This document shows, one piece after another, positions 27,101 to 36,790 of a stretch of DNA of 64,000 nt; positions within the stretch are counted from its first letter, which is position 1; the number at the start of each line of letters is the position of its first letter. The position numbers and the translations under genes were made by a program. The DNA is taken from NCBI GenBank assembly GCA_029215795.1, contig JARDYH010000003.1, forward strand, positions 18,144,001 through 18,208,000. The letters run 5' to 3'. This stretch comes from Anniella stebbinsi (taxonomy: Eukaryota > Chordata > Lepidosauria > Squamata > Anniellidae). The notes beneath the pieces were generated by a model. The model saw only the letters and a program-made list of their open reading frames with translations. It ran no database searches and was not told the origin of the DNA.

Positions 27101-30100
27101 ATACTAAAATTTGCAGGGGAAAAATCACCTCTAATTCTGGAGACTATTCTCCTACACTTCAAGATTTTGCAGGCCATCTATTTATTTCACTACTCCAATT
27201 TAAAATAATAAATGAAAACATGTTTATTTAACTTTGTTGATGCTTAATGTTTTGCAAGTGGACTCACAAAACAAACAGTTCATCCTACAAATAGATCTTC
27301 ATGGATTCACTCATGAAACCAATATTCTTTCGTTATATTTCCAGTCCACTTCCTCAGTTTAATCCCTTTTTTGTAACAGCCAACATGTCTGAACTGACTA
27401 GGTATTTTGTAACAGAAGTAAATCTGATTGGATACCTTAATCACTTAAGTGAGAGACTGAGTTTATTTTGCCATTGGTTCATGCTAGGCTCAACTTCAGG
27501 AAGGAGGCTGGTTTCAACTGGTCACAAATTCCTATACATTCCTGGGAATAAGCCAACAGGCCAGGGGCAAGCAAGTCTTTGATCCTGACAAGCAAGAATA
27601 CCCAGGTATATATGTCTGAAGGTATGAGGCATTGCAACAGCTAAATTAGGCTGCCAGAAAAGCTTGACATGGGAGAGGGTGTCTGTTGCATTCAATGGTT
27701 CTGAATGCATCTTTCTTGCTCCGGCAAGCTTCCTCACCCAAGTTTTTAATGAACTTAAACAAACGCAAGGGTGAGGAGATATCTCTCTTTCTTGACAAGG
27801 CCTGCCTGCTCAGAAGCACTCTCTAGGCATTTTATAGGCAAAAATATGGGAGCAGCAATATCTGGACAAAGCCAGTGGAGAACAGGCACATTTTGCATGG
27901 TAATTCATTTCTCCTTTGTGAGCTTTGTTGAAGCTTGCCTGATAAGAACAGAAGAGAATTCCTTTCAGGCATGCTTACCTCTTAATTGTGCTTTCATCAC
28001 TTGCATAGAAGATTAGCTAAAAAAAAAAGTGGAAGAAAAAAGAGAAAGTGTCCGACCAAACTCTCCAATTCCCTCTTCTTGTAGTCTGGCTTTAAAGCAG
28101 CGAGAAGAGGCAATCTGTGCAAACATCCTGAGAGCACTCCCCTAACTAAGACAACCTGGGTTGAACTCCCCAATAAAATCAATTTAAGTATGATACTGAT
28201 ATTTCTGTCATTCAGGAACAGGGAGTTTCCCCGCTAAAACTGCTGACATAGTTCCTACAAAAATGGAGATAGAAACAAAAATGCAAACTTAATTGGTTTC
28301 TGTTCAGGAGAGTGGCTTAGTTCTAGCTCAAAATATGACAGCAGTGGCAAGAGCACCAAATGGTATCACTTCCTTTCCCCTTGTATCTTCCAAATTATGC
28401 TGTCAACTCCAATACCTGCTGTATGCACTCAAACATATGAAAATGAACACAAACACTCCTGTAAACAGGCATCAAGATGTTCTGCGCCCTTTCTACCCAG
28501 CTGTCACATGATAGCCTGGTCCAAATGATACTGCCGTAAGATGGGCTGAATGAGGCCAGAACTCATTCCTAGGTGTTGATGGTGATGGCATCCCTGGAAC
28601 TTGGCCCAAGAGATAGGTATGCCTTCATTTATATGTCTTATAACTCTACTTCCATGCAACAGCACCCAAAGCCAACTGCCCAAGTCACATTTTGCAAAAA
28701 AAAAGAGACTCCATTTCAGAGTAACAGAGGCTAATTTTGTGTTGAATATGCCCCATTTAGATAGAGTGGATTACAGTTATGCAAAGGAAGACTCAAATCA
28801 AGACTCCTAATTTAATGTTAAGACTGCCCTGATCAACTGAGAAAGAGTTCATTCAGATCATCCACACATGATGATCACACATGACAAACTGTCACATTTG
28901 GTAAGAAACCAGGCTGAAAAATGAGGAAGAGAATGTTTAATCCTTTCAGTACATAGGAGTACTGCTTAGATAACTAATGTTGTATCATCAGTGCTTTCCC
29001 ATTTCATTACTAACTCTGCATTCAAGCAACAACCATTCAGTGATAATGGATCAAAAACAACCACTCTGGTTCAATGGCTCCAAAGGAAGCAACACGGCAA
29101 ACATTAACTGATTTTGAACTTGACTTGATGGGTAGACAGCAAACAGGAAACAGCATGTCCAATTTCAGAAAATGTTGAATTAAGATGTTCTTAATTAACT
29201 AGAACTGTTTTCTCATGTTTTCTTATTTCTCCTCTTTATTTGCAAAGGTGACTGCAAATAAACAGAAGAAAATATAATTAAAACACCTGTCTACTTCCAG
29301 AGAAATAAAGCATAGTATATTGTTCTCAAATGATGCCCTCTGGTCAGTCCAAGAGTTCCGCAGGATGTCACATTTGTTGACAGGTTAAAGTAGACATTGA
29401 TGGCTCCTCAACATTACTCCTAACCAAAAAGGACCACACGTTTTTTCGTTTGTCATGAATCGTGGGATTTGCCTGATGTGTGTTACCTGCGAGCCACTTA
29501 TGGTTTCTGTACATAACCTCCAATTAGAGGTTTCCAGTGTGATATGTGAACCAAGACCAATGGGTTGTTTATGAGCTAAACAACCCAATGGTTACCCCAA
29601 GAAAAAAACATGAGTTAATCATTGGCTGAATTCGGACAACACAATTGTCAATGGTGGGGTAATAATCAACTTTACAGTTTTTCATCTAGGGAGCACTCCC
29701 CACACAACATGGTAATAAATAATCAACTGTGGTGTGGATTAGGATCAGCGCTGAGTTGACTATGGCAGCATTCGGATGACACGATAGTCAATACAACTGA
29801 CGATTGTTTCCCCCTCCCCAGTTGCTTATTGTGTTGTCCAAATTCAGCCATTGTGTTTAGCCCCTAAACAACCCATCAGTCCAGATTCATATACCATGCT
29901 CACAACCTCCATTCAGAAGTTGTTCATAGAAATTGGACCCACAATTTGCCACCATGACATGAGAACTGTCCCACTGTATTCTTCCCATTCTTTAAGTCAT
30001 GATGAGCCATAACGCTGACAGGCACCAACCTGAATATTCAGCCCCTGACCATTGTGTGTCATATCATGCAAACCTCGCGTAACTCATGGCCAGTTTAACC

Positions 30101-32076
30101 TTCACATCACTCCCACCAGCCAGGTTCACATGACATCACAACCCATGGTTGGGGGTTGAATATTCAGGATGGTGCCCACAGGCACTGTCACTCATCATGG
30201 CTTAAAGAAGCCATGACAAGTCAGTGTATCATGCAAACAGCCCCAGAGTCTAATTTTCCAGCTATAAGACAGCAACACATAATGTTTAAAATAAAATAAT
30301 GTGTTTTCTAGAGATACAATATTGAATTGACTAAAACTGATTCAAAGTCCAAACACCATAATCTCTAATTGAACCAAAGAGTTCAAAACAAATGCCACTA
30401 CAGCTAAGAATGCAAAATGGAATGCAGAAAAGACAAGATGTTAATGATTGGAGACCCAAATCAAACAGAATATGGGTGTTTACCAGTGGTAGACAAAGTC
30501 ACATTCCTTACGAAAGATTAGGTTTGCAGCTTGAGTACTATTGAACCCTTCCTTTCTCCGATAATAGGTCCATCCTGCTGCCCAGGCCATCAAACTTGTT
30601 GCCAAAATGAATGACAACTGAAAATACGAAAAATGGGCTGTGAAATTGATGTCACTAGTGCTGCTTAAAACAGTATTGGTTTCAAAAGATTACACAGAAA
30701 TATCCTATCTTAAATTAAAGCTGTAAAAAATCTAGCGTTGAATATTGAATTAGCAGTACTGTAGTTAGAGGGACTTTTTAACGAAGGAAAACCTTATATT
30801 TAGAAGGTTTCAGCTGCAGCAACTCCTTAGCTAAAGTTATTTTGATATATTTTTTCTGGATTTTATTGTAAATTCCCCTGAGAATTTTACTAAAGGATTG
30901 TATATAAATGCCCATAAGGAATACTTAATAAAATAAAAATAGATTAAGAGATTGTCTACTGCTGCCTACTGGTTTTGGGTACTTCACCACCTGGGCTCTT
31001 TCTTGGACTACCCTTCTCATATCCTATTGACTCTAACAAGTTTACACATATAGTGGGGCAGAAGCTGAGCAGCAAGGTCTGTGTTGCTTCTATCTATGGA
31101 TAATTAAAAGCAAAAGTTCTTCCAGCCTCAAAAAATAGATAATATTGTTTATGCCTTCTCCTACACATGTTTGATGCACATGGGAGCACAATTAAACGAC
31201 AGAGTTGTATTACTCCTGCTTACCTTCTGGTTTTTATATGGGTGGGTAAGCTTAAGTTACCACAAACCTCACATGTTCAAAATTTTATAATAATGCAGAG
31301 AATTAAAAGACATGGAGAACAAACTAATTTAAAAATTTAAATAAAGCAGATGTAAGCCATTCTTTTTGGGAAAACTGCAATTATACTATTTCTATAGGAA
31401 CATCGAATCTGTGCTGAACAAAAAAATAAAATGAGAAGTTTTGAGATAGCTACAAGTAATCAAATTAAATAGTAGTTATTAAAAAGAATAATTTTAATGA
31501 AGCTAGAAAATTACTGGCAATTCTTCAGAGCCAAATGGCAATTATAAATATACTTGAAAATAATGTAATTTAGAATTTTAAAATGAGCAACTAATATAAT
31601 TTATTTCCTATTGTTAACTCCAATTCTTATTACTGAGCCCCACTTGTTAAGCAGTAGCCACATACTTAACATTTAGAATAAGTATGAAACTAAACTTTTG
31701 GAACAAAGACCAGCCCTAATGCATATGGATTGAATACTAACCAGAGTTTGCAAAAATTAAATAAATAAGACTCAGAAACATATACAATATCACTTAAGTT
31801 ACTCAGTTGAAGAAACTGTAATATTTCATTCACTGTCCTGCTTCAAAGTATTTTGTTTCCAGTGCATGTTATCATTTTTTATTTTATAGCTTTCACATTC
31901 TGAAATGTTAAAAATATCTAAACAACCAATTTTATATCTTACTGCAATACATTACCTTGCGGTGGCAGAGAGTGCTGCTCCTGAGGCTTTTCCTGTGACA
32001 AGAGACCCAAATAGCTGAGGACAACATATTTTGTTTCATAGTGAAAACCTACAGGCACAGCAGTAGAGGATGCCAT
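3861..32076 (-). CDS. BCL2L13: BCL2L13 (Bcl-2-like 13, Bcl-Rambo), complete spliced coding region
   Basis: Six coding exons join in phase: 32076-31956, 25485-25378, 24945-24789, 19811-19742, 13198-13055, 4673-3861, total 1413 nt, 470 residues plus stop (human protein 485). The protein is a tail-anchored outer-mitochondrial-membrane Bcl-2 relative known as a pro-apoptotic factor and mitophagy receptor. Visible: N-terminus [20 protein letters not shown]; the Bcl-2-like helical part with [20 protein letters not shown] in exon 6 (residues 153-200); acidic EEEE near 209-212; serine/proline-rich repeats of the type [11 protein letters not shown] at about 246-280; an LC3-interacting type motif WQQV at 276-279 preceded by Ser275; and a C-terminal hydrophobic anchor (about 445-468) ending LRKK. 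The start is the ATG at 32076, by homology and after an untranslated stretch in the same exon. It lies head-to-head with ATP6V1E1, as in human. Identity is very secure; species-specific isoforms are not visible. Confidence 0.97.
4994..5070. repeat. inverted repeat, 16-bp perfect arms
   Basis: TAGACTTACTGTCCAG at 4994-5009 and its reverse complement at 5055-5070, 45 nt apart. Possibly a short foldback element. Confidence 0.6.
5455..5520. repeat. degraded palindromic MITE (AGTAAGTCCCA type)
   Basis: Contains AAACCCCACTGAACTCAATG and ends near GTACAGGATT, resembling the widespread reptile palindromic element with core AGTAAGTCCCA and ends CAATCCTATGCA. Confidence 0.5.
5918..6045. mobile_element. 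short DNA-transposon-like element
   Basis: Starts CAGGTTCAGATGACATGATA and ends GATCGTGCGAACTGGG, loosely inverted, like the ends of the elements at 16860-17060 and 45903-46205. Confidence 0.4.
8400..8460 (+). repeat. L2/SINE-type 3' tail
   Basis: AGAAAGGTGGGGTACAAATC followed by AAATAAAC, typical of vertebrate L2-tailed repeats. Confidence 0.5.
13055..13198 (-). CDS. BCL2L13: BCL2L13 exon 6
   Basis: 144 nt, phase 0 at both ends, 48 codons [10 protein letters not shown]...YIIQQGGW. Donor TGG|gtaaga is at 13054. The acceptor ends cccccaag|GTTTT and is preceded by an unusual, almost pure C pyrimidine tract. The Bcl-2-family core [20 protein letters not shown] is here. Confidence 0.95.
14302..14388. 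repeat. long hairpin (foldback element)
   Basis: The outer arm ATTTTCTGAGTAAGGG pairs with CCCTTAATCAGAAAAT. The inner segments ACAAACCTATGCCC and GGGCATAGGTTTG, then CCCCAGAC/GTCTGGGG, continue the stem, giving nearly the whole 87 nt as one hairpin. Confidence 0.7.
14640..15180 (-). mobile_element. LINE fragment with reverse-transcriptase core (L2/CR1-like)
   Basis: The minus frame at 15026-14772 reads [20 protein letters not shown] and [20 protein letters not shown], recognisable as a degraded LINE RT with the AFDT...GILL motif. Boundaries are approximate and it is an inactive relic. Confidence 0.7.
15229..15278. repeat. (CT)n-(CA)n microsatellite
   Basis: About 16 CT units followed by CA units. 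Confidence 0.95.
15694..16135 (-). mobile_element. L2-type LINE 3' end
   Basis: Minus frame 16048-15713 reads [20 protein letters not shown] and [12 protein letters not shown], the C-terminus of L2-type ORF2. It is followed by AACCGCCCAGAGAGCTTCGG and a TAAATAAATA tail. It lies upstream of the 14640-15180 piece on the same strand, so the two are separate insertions. Confidence 0.8.
16230..16327. repeat. palindromic MITE (AGTAAGTCCCA type) and C13 run
   Basis: Reads GGGACTTACTTCTGAGTAGA then CATGCATAAGATTGTACTG, followed by 13 C at 16315-16327. Confidence 0.7.
16860..17060. mobile_element. short DNA-transposon-like element
   Basis: Ends TTGGTTTGCACGACACACTG and CAGTATGTCATACAAATCAG are inverted to each other with mismatches, as in the 45903-46205 element. 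Confidence 0.5.
17315..17420 (-). repeat. L2-type 3' end fragment
   Basis: ATATATTTATAAAATTTACATCTC reads, in reverse complement, as a degenerate L2-type 3' end with an AT-rich tail. Confidence 0.4.
17640..18050 (+). repeat. L2-type LINE 3' end and adjoining LINE-like piece
   Basis: GCCACTTTGGGAGCCTTG followed by an AATAAATGAATA...AAATAAATA tail ending near 17895. A LINE-like CATCTTGAATTGGGCCTGGA piece follows to about 18050. Confidence 0.5.
18591..19427. mobile_element. non-autonomous hAT-like element, CpG-dense foldback
   Basis: Ends TAGGGGTGTGCAC and GTGCACATCCCTA are inverted. An exact 8-bp duplication CCATTTAC flanks it (18583-18590 and 19428-19435), the hallmark of hAT insertion. The 837-bp interior is extremely GC-rich with stacked palindromes, e.g. 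CCGCTGGCGCCCG/CGGGCGCCAGCGG near 18918-18944 and GCGCGCCGGGTGATG/CATCACCCGGCGCGC near 19074-19104. No transposase is present; ORFs here are palindrome artefacts. Confidence 0.85.
19742..19811 (-). CDS. BCL2L13: BCL2L13 exon 5 (short)
   Basis: A 70-nt exon bounded by acceptor tgttcag|GCCAGTG and donor AGCAAG|gtattg. With the two bases carried from exon 4 it reads [24 protein letters not shown], aligning with human PVTYQAFRECTLETTVHASG. It is too short for a simple ORF scan; homology and phase place it. Confidence 0.92.
20072..20297. mobile_element. 226-bp Harbinger-like MITE, copy 1
   Basis: Begins GGCTCAATTAGAACGACAC and ends GTCGTCCGAATTGAGCC; flanked by 3-bp duplications ACT. It has the same length as, and near identity to, the copy at 29624-29849. 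Confidence 0.8.
20435..20530 (-). repeat. L2/SINE tail fragment
   Basis: TTTGTATCCCGCCTTTCCTA is the reverse complement of a common L2/SINE 3' end. Confidence 0.5.
21147..21216. repeat. (CA)n-(TA)n microsatellite
   Basis: ACACACACACA followed by TATATATATA and CATATA repeats. Confidence 0.9.
21805..22325. mobile_element. compound Harbinger-like MITE region
   Basis: Starts GGCTGCGTTCACACAACACA and ends near TTTGTCTAAACTCAGTC; internal repeats of the CAATAGTCAATGGTGGGGTA type match the 226-bp family. The right end and target duplication are unclear. Confidence 0.6.
24789..24945 (-). CDS. BCL2L13: BCL2L13 exon 4
   Basis: Acceptor tgtcttcag|CTTTCACC; donor TTAGCAA|gtgagt. 157 nt. It encodes [20 protein letters not shown] and, further on, [20 protein letters not shown], very close to human. 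The intron between exons 3 and 4 is only 432 bp. Confidence 0.95.
25378..25485 (-). CDS. BCL2L13: BCL2L13 exon 3
   Basis: Acceptor ttatttcag|TGACTG; donor TTGGAAG|gtctgt. 108 nt, entered and left in phase 1. It encodes [20 protein letters not shown] and then [15 protein letters not shown], matching the human helical segment LLKVKTEIEEELKSLDKEI. The codon spanning the exon 2/3 join reads Val where human has Gly. Confidence 0.93.
25666..25733. repeat. palindromic MITE (AGTAAGTCCCA type)
   Basis: GGCTGCAATCCTATGCATAG then GAGTAAGTCCCACTGAACTC. The best-preserved copy in the window. Confidence 0.75.
25735..26745 (-). mobile_element. CR1-family LINE, truncated and frameshifted
   Basis: The plus strand shows the familiar CATGCTAGATCAGACCAAGG and GGGATGACCCCAGGTTCTAG. 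The minus frame 26658-26416 reads [19 protein letters not shown] and [14 protein letters not shown], the C-terminal RT region of CR1. Stops and frameshifts make it inactive. Confidence 0.85.
26845..26940 (-). repeat. L2-type 3' tail
   Basis: TTTATTTATTTATTTCATTT then AGCTGAACCTCTCTGGGCAG, reverse complement of the L2-type terminus. Confidence 0.6.
29624..29849. mobile_element. 226-bp Harbinger-like MITE, copy 2
   Basis: Begins GGCTGAATTCGGACAACAC, ends GTTGTCCAAATTCAGCC, flanked by ATT duplications. Exactly as long as the copy at 20072-20297 and nearly identical inside, so the family moved fairly recently. Confidence 0.82.
30035..30245. mobile_element. MITE-like region
   Basis: Contains AACCCATGGTTGGGGGTTGA, ATATTCAGGATGGTGCCCAC and ATCATGCAAACAGCCCC, matching parts of the element at 45903-46205. 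Confidence 0.55.
30512..30617 (-). other. exon-like stretch in BCL2L13 intron 2
   Basis: A 106-nt minus-strand block with a strong acceptor cgtattttcag|TTGTC and a donor-like TCTTTC|gtaagg. In one frame it reads [20 protein letters not shown], but spliced from exon 2 the used frame meets TAG after about 27 codons. No homology recognised. Confidence 0.2.
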
Positions 32077-32144
32077 TTGGTTGGCTTCCAATATTCCACA
32101 GGATTATGGACGATGTAACGTTTTTTGTGTTCAAGATCTAAACA
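31956..32144 (-). CDS. BCL2L13: BCL2L13 exon 2 (start codon exon)
   Basis: Acceptor tatatttttcag|TGTT at 32144 is preceded by a T-rich tract; donor CGCAAG|gtaatg is at 31956. Coding begins at 32076 and gives residues 1-40 plus one base. The upstream 68 nt are 5'UTR. The protein starts [17 protein letters not shown], close to human [17 protein letters not shown]. Confidence 0.93.
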
Positions 32145-34047
32145 CTGAAAAATATATATTTTTAAAATTAGAAACATATTCATATTATTTACCTAAGTAC
32201 AATTGTGCAAGCACTGGAGTACCACTGGTTCACGTAGTGGGCAAGGGAGACAGTATGCAAAAGTGATTTAAACTGTAAGCAGGTTGACCTGACTTCAAGG
32301 TTTTTAAATTACTAAATATTAAGTCCTATCAATTCCAGAAGACTACTCCATTGAGTTATGTCTATCAATGCCACCTTAGTAGAATTATTTATAGATATAT
32401 CTAACAGTATATAGTAGTCTAGGTACAATCATTCCCTCTGACAACGACTGGATAGCCCTATGCCAATATGTAGGGCAGTGAAAAAGACCACCCCTAAAGT
32501 AGGGGAGGAGTTGCATACTCAGGTGACTATATAGGTATAAAAAAAAAATCCATTAAGGAAACAAGACACCTTCTCTCAAAACCCTACTAAAAGGTGCATG
32601 TGAAAATCACTTCAGTAGTAGGAACGTTGGAGAAATCCACAACAGAAACAATGGAGTTTAGTTTTCTATAAATCTGACCCAAAGATTGTGCAGTGGATTG
32701 GCTTTTCCCAAGTCACACAGATTCCGCGCATTTGCAGACCATTTTTTTTTTAATTTTTCAGAATTTTACACATAGTTGGTTGTAGGAAAATTCATAAAAT
32801 AAAAAAATCGGCTGAAAATGTATATTTCCCCCATGGGCTAAATGAAGAAAATGTGCATTTGGGGGGGATTTGCATATTTCCTCAAGTGTGAATTTGCACA
32901 AATTTGGGAAAGTGAAAAAATCCATTTCCATCAATGAGCACATGACAGTAAAAAGGCACCTGAAAATCTGCAAAATGCAGATGGTATGACTTCTACAAAA
33001 TCCGTACATCCCGAGTCTGTAGCAAAACAAGGTCTGAAACAGATAAAAGCAGTGATAGCGATGGCAGCAGGAAGGCCCCCATTTAACCAAGATTTTCAGT
33101 GTGGAAAGTGGCCCCTCTCTGGCCAATGCTTCCATGTTATCATTCTTAGGGCTTTTACCAGTTTCTAACAATTTTGCTGTGTGTGGAAATAATAGAACTC
33201 ACCAGAAAGTATGAGGAAAAGGGATTGAGCACCACTCCTGCACCATACTACTCAGGTTTAAACCCTCCAAACCTGCCCCTCAGCCTACAGAATTCAGGTT
33301 AAAGACCAGTTTCATAGGTTGCTGTGCATTCAGTCCCAAACTCTCCAATTCAGCATAGAAATGGGGTTAATCCACTATTCCTAAACTGTACCATCCAGGT
33401 CAGGGGTTACTTCACTACTCTCTATAGCTCTCAGGTTTGGCAACAAAGTGGGAGGAAGGGGCCTTTAACCCCATCCTTCACCTAACAATAACTTCAAGAA
33501 TAGATTAGAGAGTAACACCCCTATACACAAGTCCCTGGAGCCACTCAAATTGATGCACATGTGTATATGTGTGGAGCAAAATGAATCTAGGATGCTTAGT
33601 GCTTAAACAGTTTTCAAAGTATGATCATAAATGAAAAGCTGCTTCCTAAATTTTTTTTTTATGTTAAAACCTTATTTTTCACATGCTCCTTCTTAATGTC
33701 TAGGAAGTGGCTGCTTTGGTTGCTTTTTAAATGGGGGACTACTCAAATATGAAACTACCATCACTTACACCTTTACCACTACTTCTCCTGACTGCATAAA
33801 CTGATCCTGAAACATATCAGTGGTTTTTTTTCAGTGCTGCCTACAATTCAGATATGGGATTTTCTGGCAATACATTTTTATTTGGATACTGATCCCACAA
33901 AACCTTCATTCTTTGCATATATTAAGCAATAACAGATGGGGAGCATAATGCCATAATAGGAAACTTGTCCCTCCCCTTCATCCTTAAAGTTTCTACTGAT
34001 AAACAAGTTGCTTAAATCATACTTTTAAGAGACCATGGAATTCTCTA

Positions 34048-34312
34048 CAGTAGCTGAGTTTGCGTGACTGAAGGGGTGAAAGAACCCATGGTTAGTTCTT
34101 TCCCTACTCCCAGATGTGCCGGTTGCACGGGATGCTGTGTCATCCGATCCCAATGCATGGCACAGCGGAGGTCGCTTCATATCTACTCTATTACCCACAA
34201 CATGTTGCATTGCTGGTAATTATGCAAATCACAATCACACAATAGATACATGTGGGGACGGGGAGAGAACCAATGATAGGTTCTTTCATCTCTCAATTGT
34301 ATGAACCCAGCC
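34048..34312. mobile_element. short DNA-transposon-like element
   Basis: GCTGAGTTTGCGTGACTGAA ... GAAAGAACCCATGG at the left matches inverted CTTTCATCTCTCAATTGTAT ... GAACCCAGC at the right. Confidence 0.55.
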
Positions 34313-34789
34313 AGTGTATCTTAACAAGAGTACATAGTATAGGGACAAATGGCAAGGGAAGAAATATTCTGCCTTCATTCCCAGGAAATTATTGCAAAAA
34401 AAAAAATCCTGAAGACTACATAACCTGGTGGCAGCAGCAGCATTCTGAATAAGTACTAGTTGGCTGGAGCAGCCACCAAAAATTCTGACTATGTCCTGGA
34501 GTGAAGCTACATTGGGGCATTAATTTCCTATAAAGTGGCAACTCCCAGATCCTGCTGATTTTAAGAAAGGGGGCTCAGATATCTGCCTGAGGATGTCATG
34601 TACTGATGCCAACCTTGACATCAGCTTCCAAAGTGTAAGAAGCAGGTGATCCGTTTCCCCACTTTCAACATTGTTATGTAATTCATGTGCTTGGTTCACG
34701 TGTACAAATATGAGTCATGTGGTCACATGCTCCCACCTCACCCTTCTGAGATGCTTGGCAAGTGCTAATGCGCCAACCCCTGATTTAAG

Positions 34790-35712
34790 TAGAGATGTAA
34801 AAATTTTAAATTTTGAAGACATAGAAAAAAAACTCTTTTTTTCATTTCTTTTCGGAAAAAACAAAAAAAATGGGAAAATTGAAAAAGATGCAATATTAGC
34901 AGTTTTTACAGATTGAAAGTCACTTTGTAACTTTAGGAACATAAAATGTAATTATGTATAAGTTGGTCTGACATAAAATTATCACATTTGATAAATTCAA
35001 AGCATAGTGCATTCAAACAATTATTACAAACTGAATTTACTTTTTAATTTTTTTTACTTTATTTGGTAACAAATGCAGCTACAAGCTCCTGAACTGTAAG
35101 GAAAACCTGAACTGTAAAGAACCTCTTTGGTTTTGCCAGTTTATGAGGAACAGGCAAACATGTTTTTTTTAAAAAAAACCAGAAAAAACCATCAACACTA
35201 GTAACAAAGAAAAGCATGTCTCTGCTAGTCCTCCACAGTGCCAAGCAGATATAAAGCACTAATTCCCATAAAAAGAACTGAGAAAAAAAGGGGGAAACAA
35301 GATTCAATGAATAGACATAACATTTAATCACAACTCCTTCTCTGAGCTATACTTATCACTGTCAGTTTCAGTCTCTGCTTCGATGGCAGTACCTCCTAGA
35401 GGCAGAAATGCATATTGCTTTTGTATTTGAGAGTTGTAGTCTCTAAATTTGCAATCTAGGACTTGCTTGTCCTTGGTGCACAGAAATTGTAATTATCTGA
35501 TACTGTAAATAGTTTTTAGAAATCATTTGGAGAAGTAATATATGAACACCTTATCTTAAACATTTTATTCATCATGCTAAAAGAAAGCATTCCATAATCC
35601 AATTTTTCTTCATTTTTTTCAATTTTTCAGAAAAAAAAACACAAAAAACTTCAGAAAAAAACAGGGTTTTTTCTGAATTTTTCTGGTTTTTTTCCAGGCC
35701 TTCACATCTCTA
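34790..35712. mobile_element. non-autonomous hAT-like element, 923 bp
   Basis: Ends TAGAGATGT and ACATCTCTA are inverted; an exact 8-bp duplication GATTTAAG lies on both sides (34782-34789 and 35713-35720). The AT-rich interior has A/T runs forming imperfect inverted ends. No transposase frame. It shares the end style of 18591-19427 but not its interior. Confidence 0.85.
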
Positions 35713-36692
35713 GATTTAAGGCATTTGTTACTTTTATTTATTGACTAGCAAACAGACCCAGCTTCGCACAGGTTGGAATTGCCTTTAGGTTGAGCCTTTA
35801 AGCAAACTTTTTAAGCAAACAGCTGTCATAGTTGGTCACATTCTGCCCACCCCAGCTGAGTGAAGCCACACCTGCTGGCAACCCTAGACAAAGCCCTGCC
35901 ATAGTATAGCCCTATAACCCCCTAAGGGAGGAGTCTATCCATTCCATCTTTCAGTTCTTATAAAAAGGTTGATAAGCGCCAGGTTATATACTTTAGTTAA
36001 AAGATCCACAATTGTGCATTTGAGTTGTCTGGGAAATTGTTAGGCAAATGCAATCTGGCTTTGGTGACATTACTTTTTAATTTGTCAATGAATTTTGAAA
36101 ATTCCATTATTCTTCAGAAACACTCATTGAAAACAATTGTTCAGATGTAGCCAGCCAGCCCTGCTGCATCTTCGACAATAAAATCTTATGAAAAGAATTC
36201 AGCCTCTCTATAAGTAATATAATGTACATGATCACTTTCTAACCTCTGCAATTCATTCATTTCCGTAAGGAGAATTTATAGTACTTTTAGACAATTCTCC
36301 AAGAAGCCTTGTTTCTTTTCCTATTGTTGAGTATGCCTGGAATCCTTTAAGGGCTATTTCCCAGTCTGACTCCTCTGCTGCAGAATGTATTATAGCCAAG
36401 AATCATATACAAAATAGCAAGAAAGACTTGCAAACATACTGATAGCTTGTCTTATAATTAAGATACATTACTGAAATGCCTTTTGTGCCAAAATGCTTTC
36501 AAGCCCTACTGCATACACCACTACAATGCTCTTCTGGGTTGGAAGAACAGTGTTATTGTAGATCTGGCAATGAGACTTGTCAGCAAGCTATTTTCAGGGT
36601 GAGGAGGATGTGGGGATTTGGCCTGTCACCTATCTGCTTTTTCAGATTGGTGCTTTGGAAACTCTGATCAGGGTTGATAAGAAAACTGAAAT

Positions 36693-36790
36693 GTGATATT
36701 ATTTATGTATTTATTTATTTTATGCCTCCCAATAGCTGAAGCTCTCTGGGCAGTTCACAACAATTATGACAAAATGTAGCCAGTATGTAT
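36693..36790 (-). repeat. L2-type 3' tail
   Basis: TTTATGTATTTATTTATTTTA then AGCTGAAGCTCTCTGGGCAG, reverse complement of an L2-type end. Confidence 0.65.

Larger units (their letters stand above)
25486..31955 (-). other. BCL2L13 intron 2
   Basis: 6.5-kb intron containing a truncated CR1 LINE (25735-26745), an L2-type tail, a second 226-bp MITE (29624-29849), another MITE-like region (30035-30245) and one exon-like stretch at 30512-30617. About 27.0-29.3 kb has no feature I can name. Confidence 0.7.

Noticed and set aside
32758..33171. 137-codon minus-strand ORF in BCL2L13 intron 1
   Set aside because: No recognisable domain, low-complexity AT-rich composition, no splice or promoter context; probably chance.
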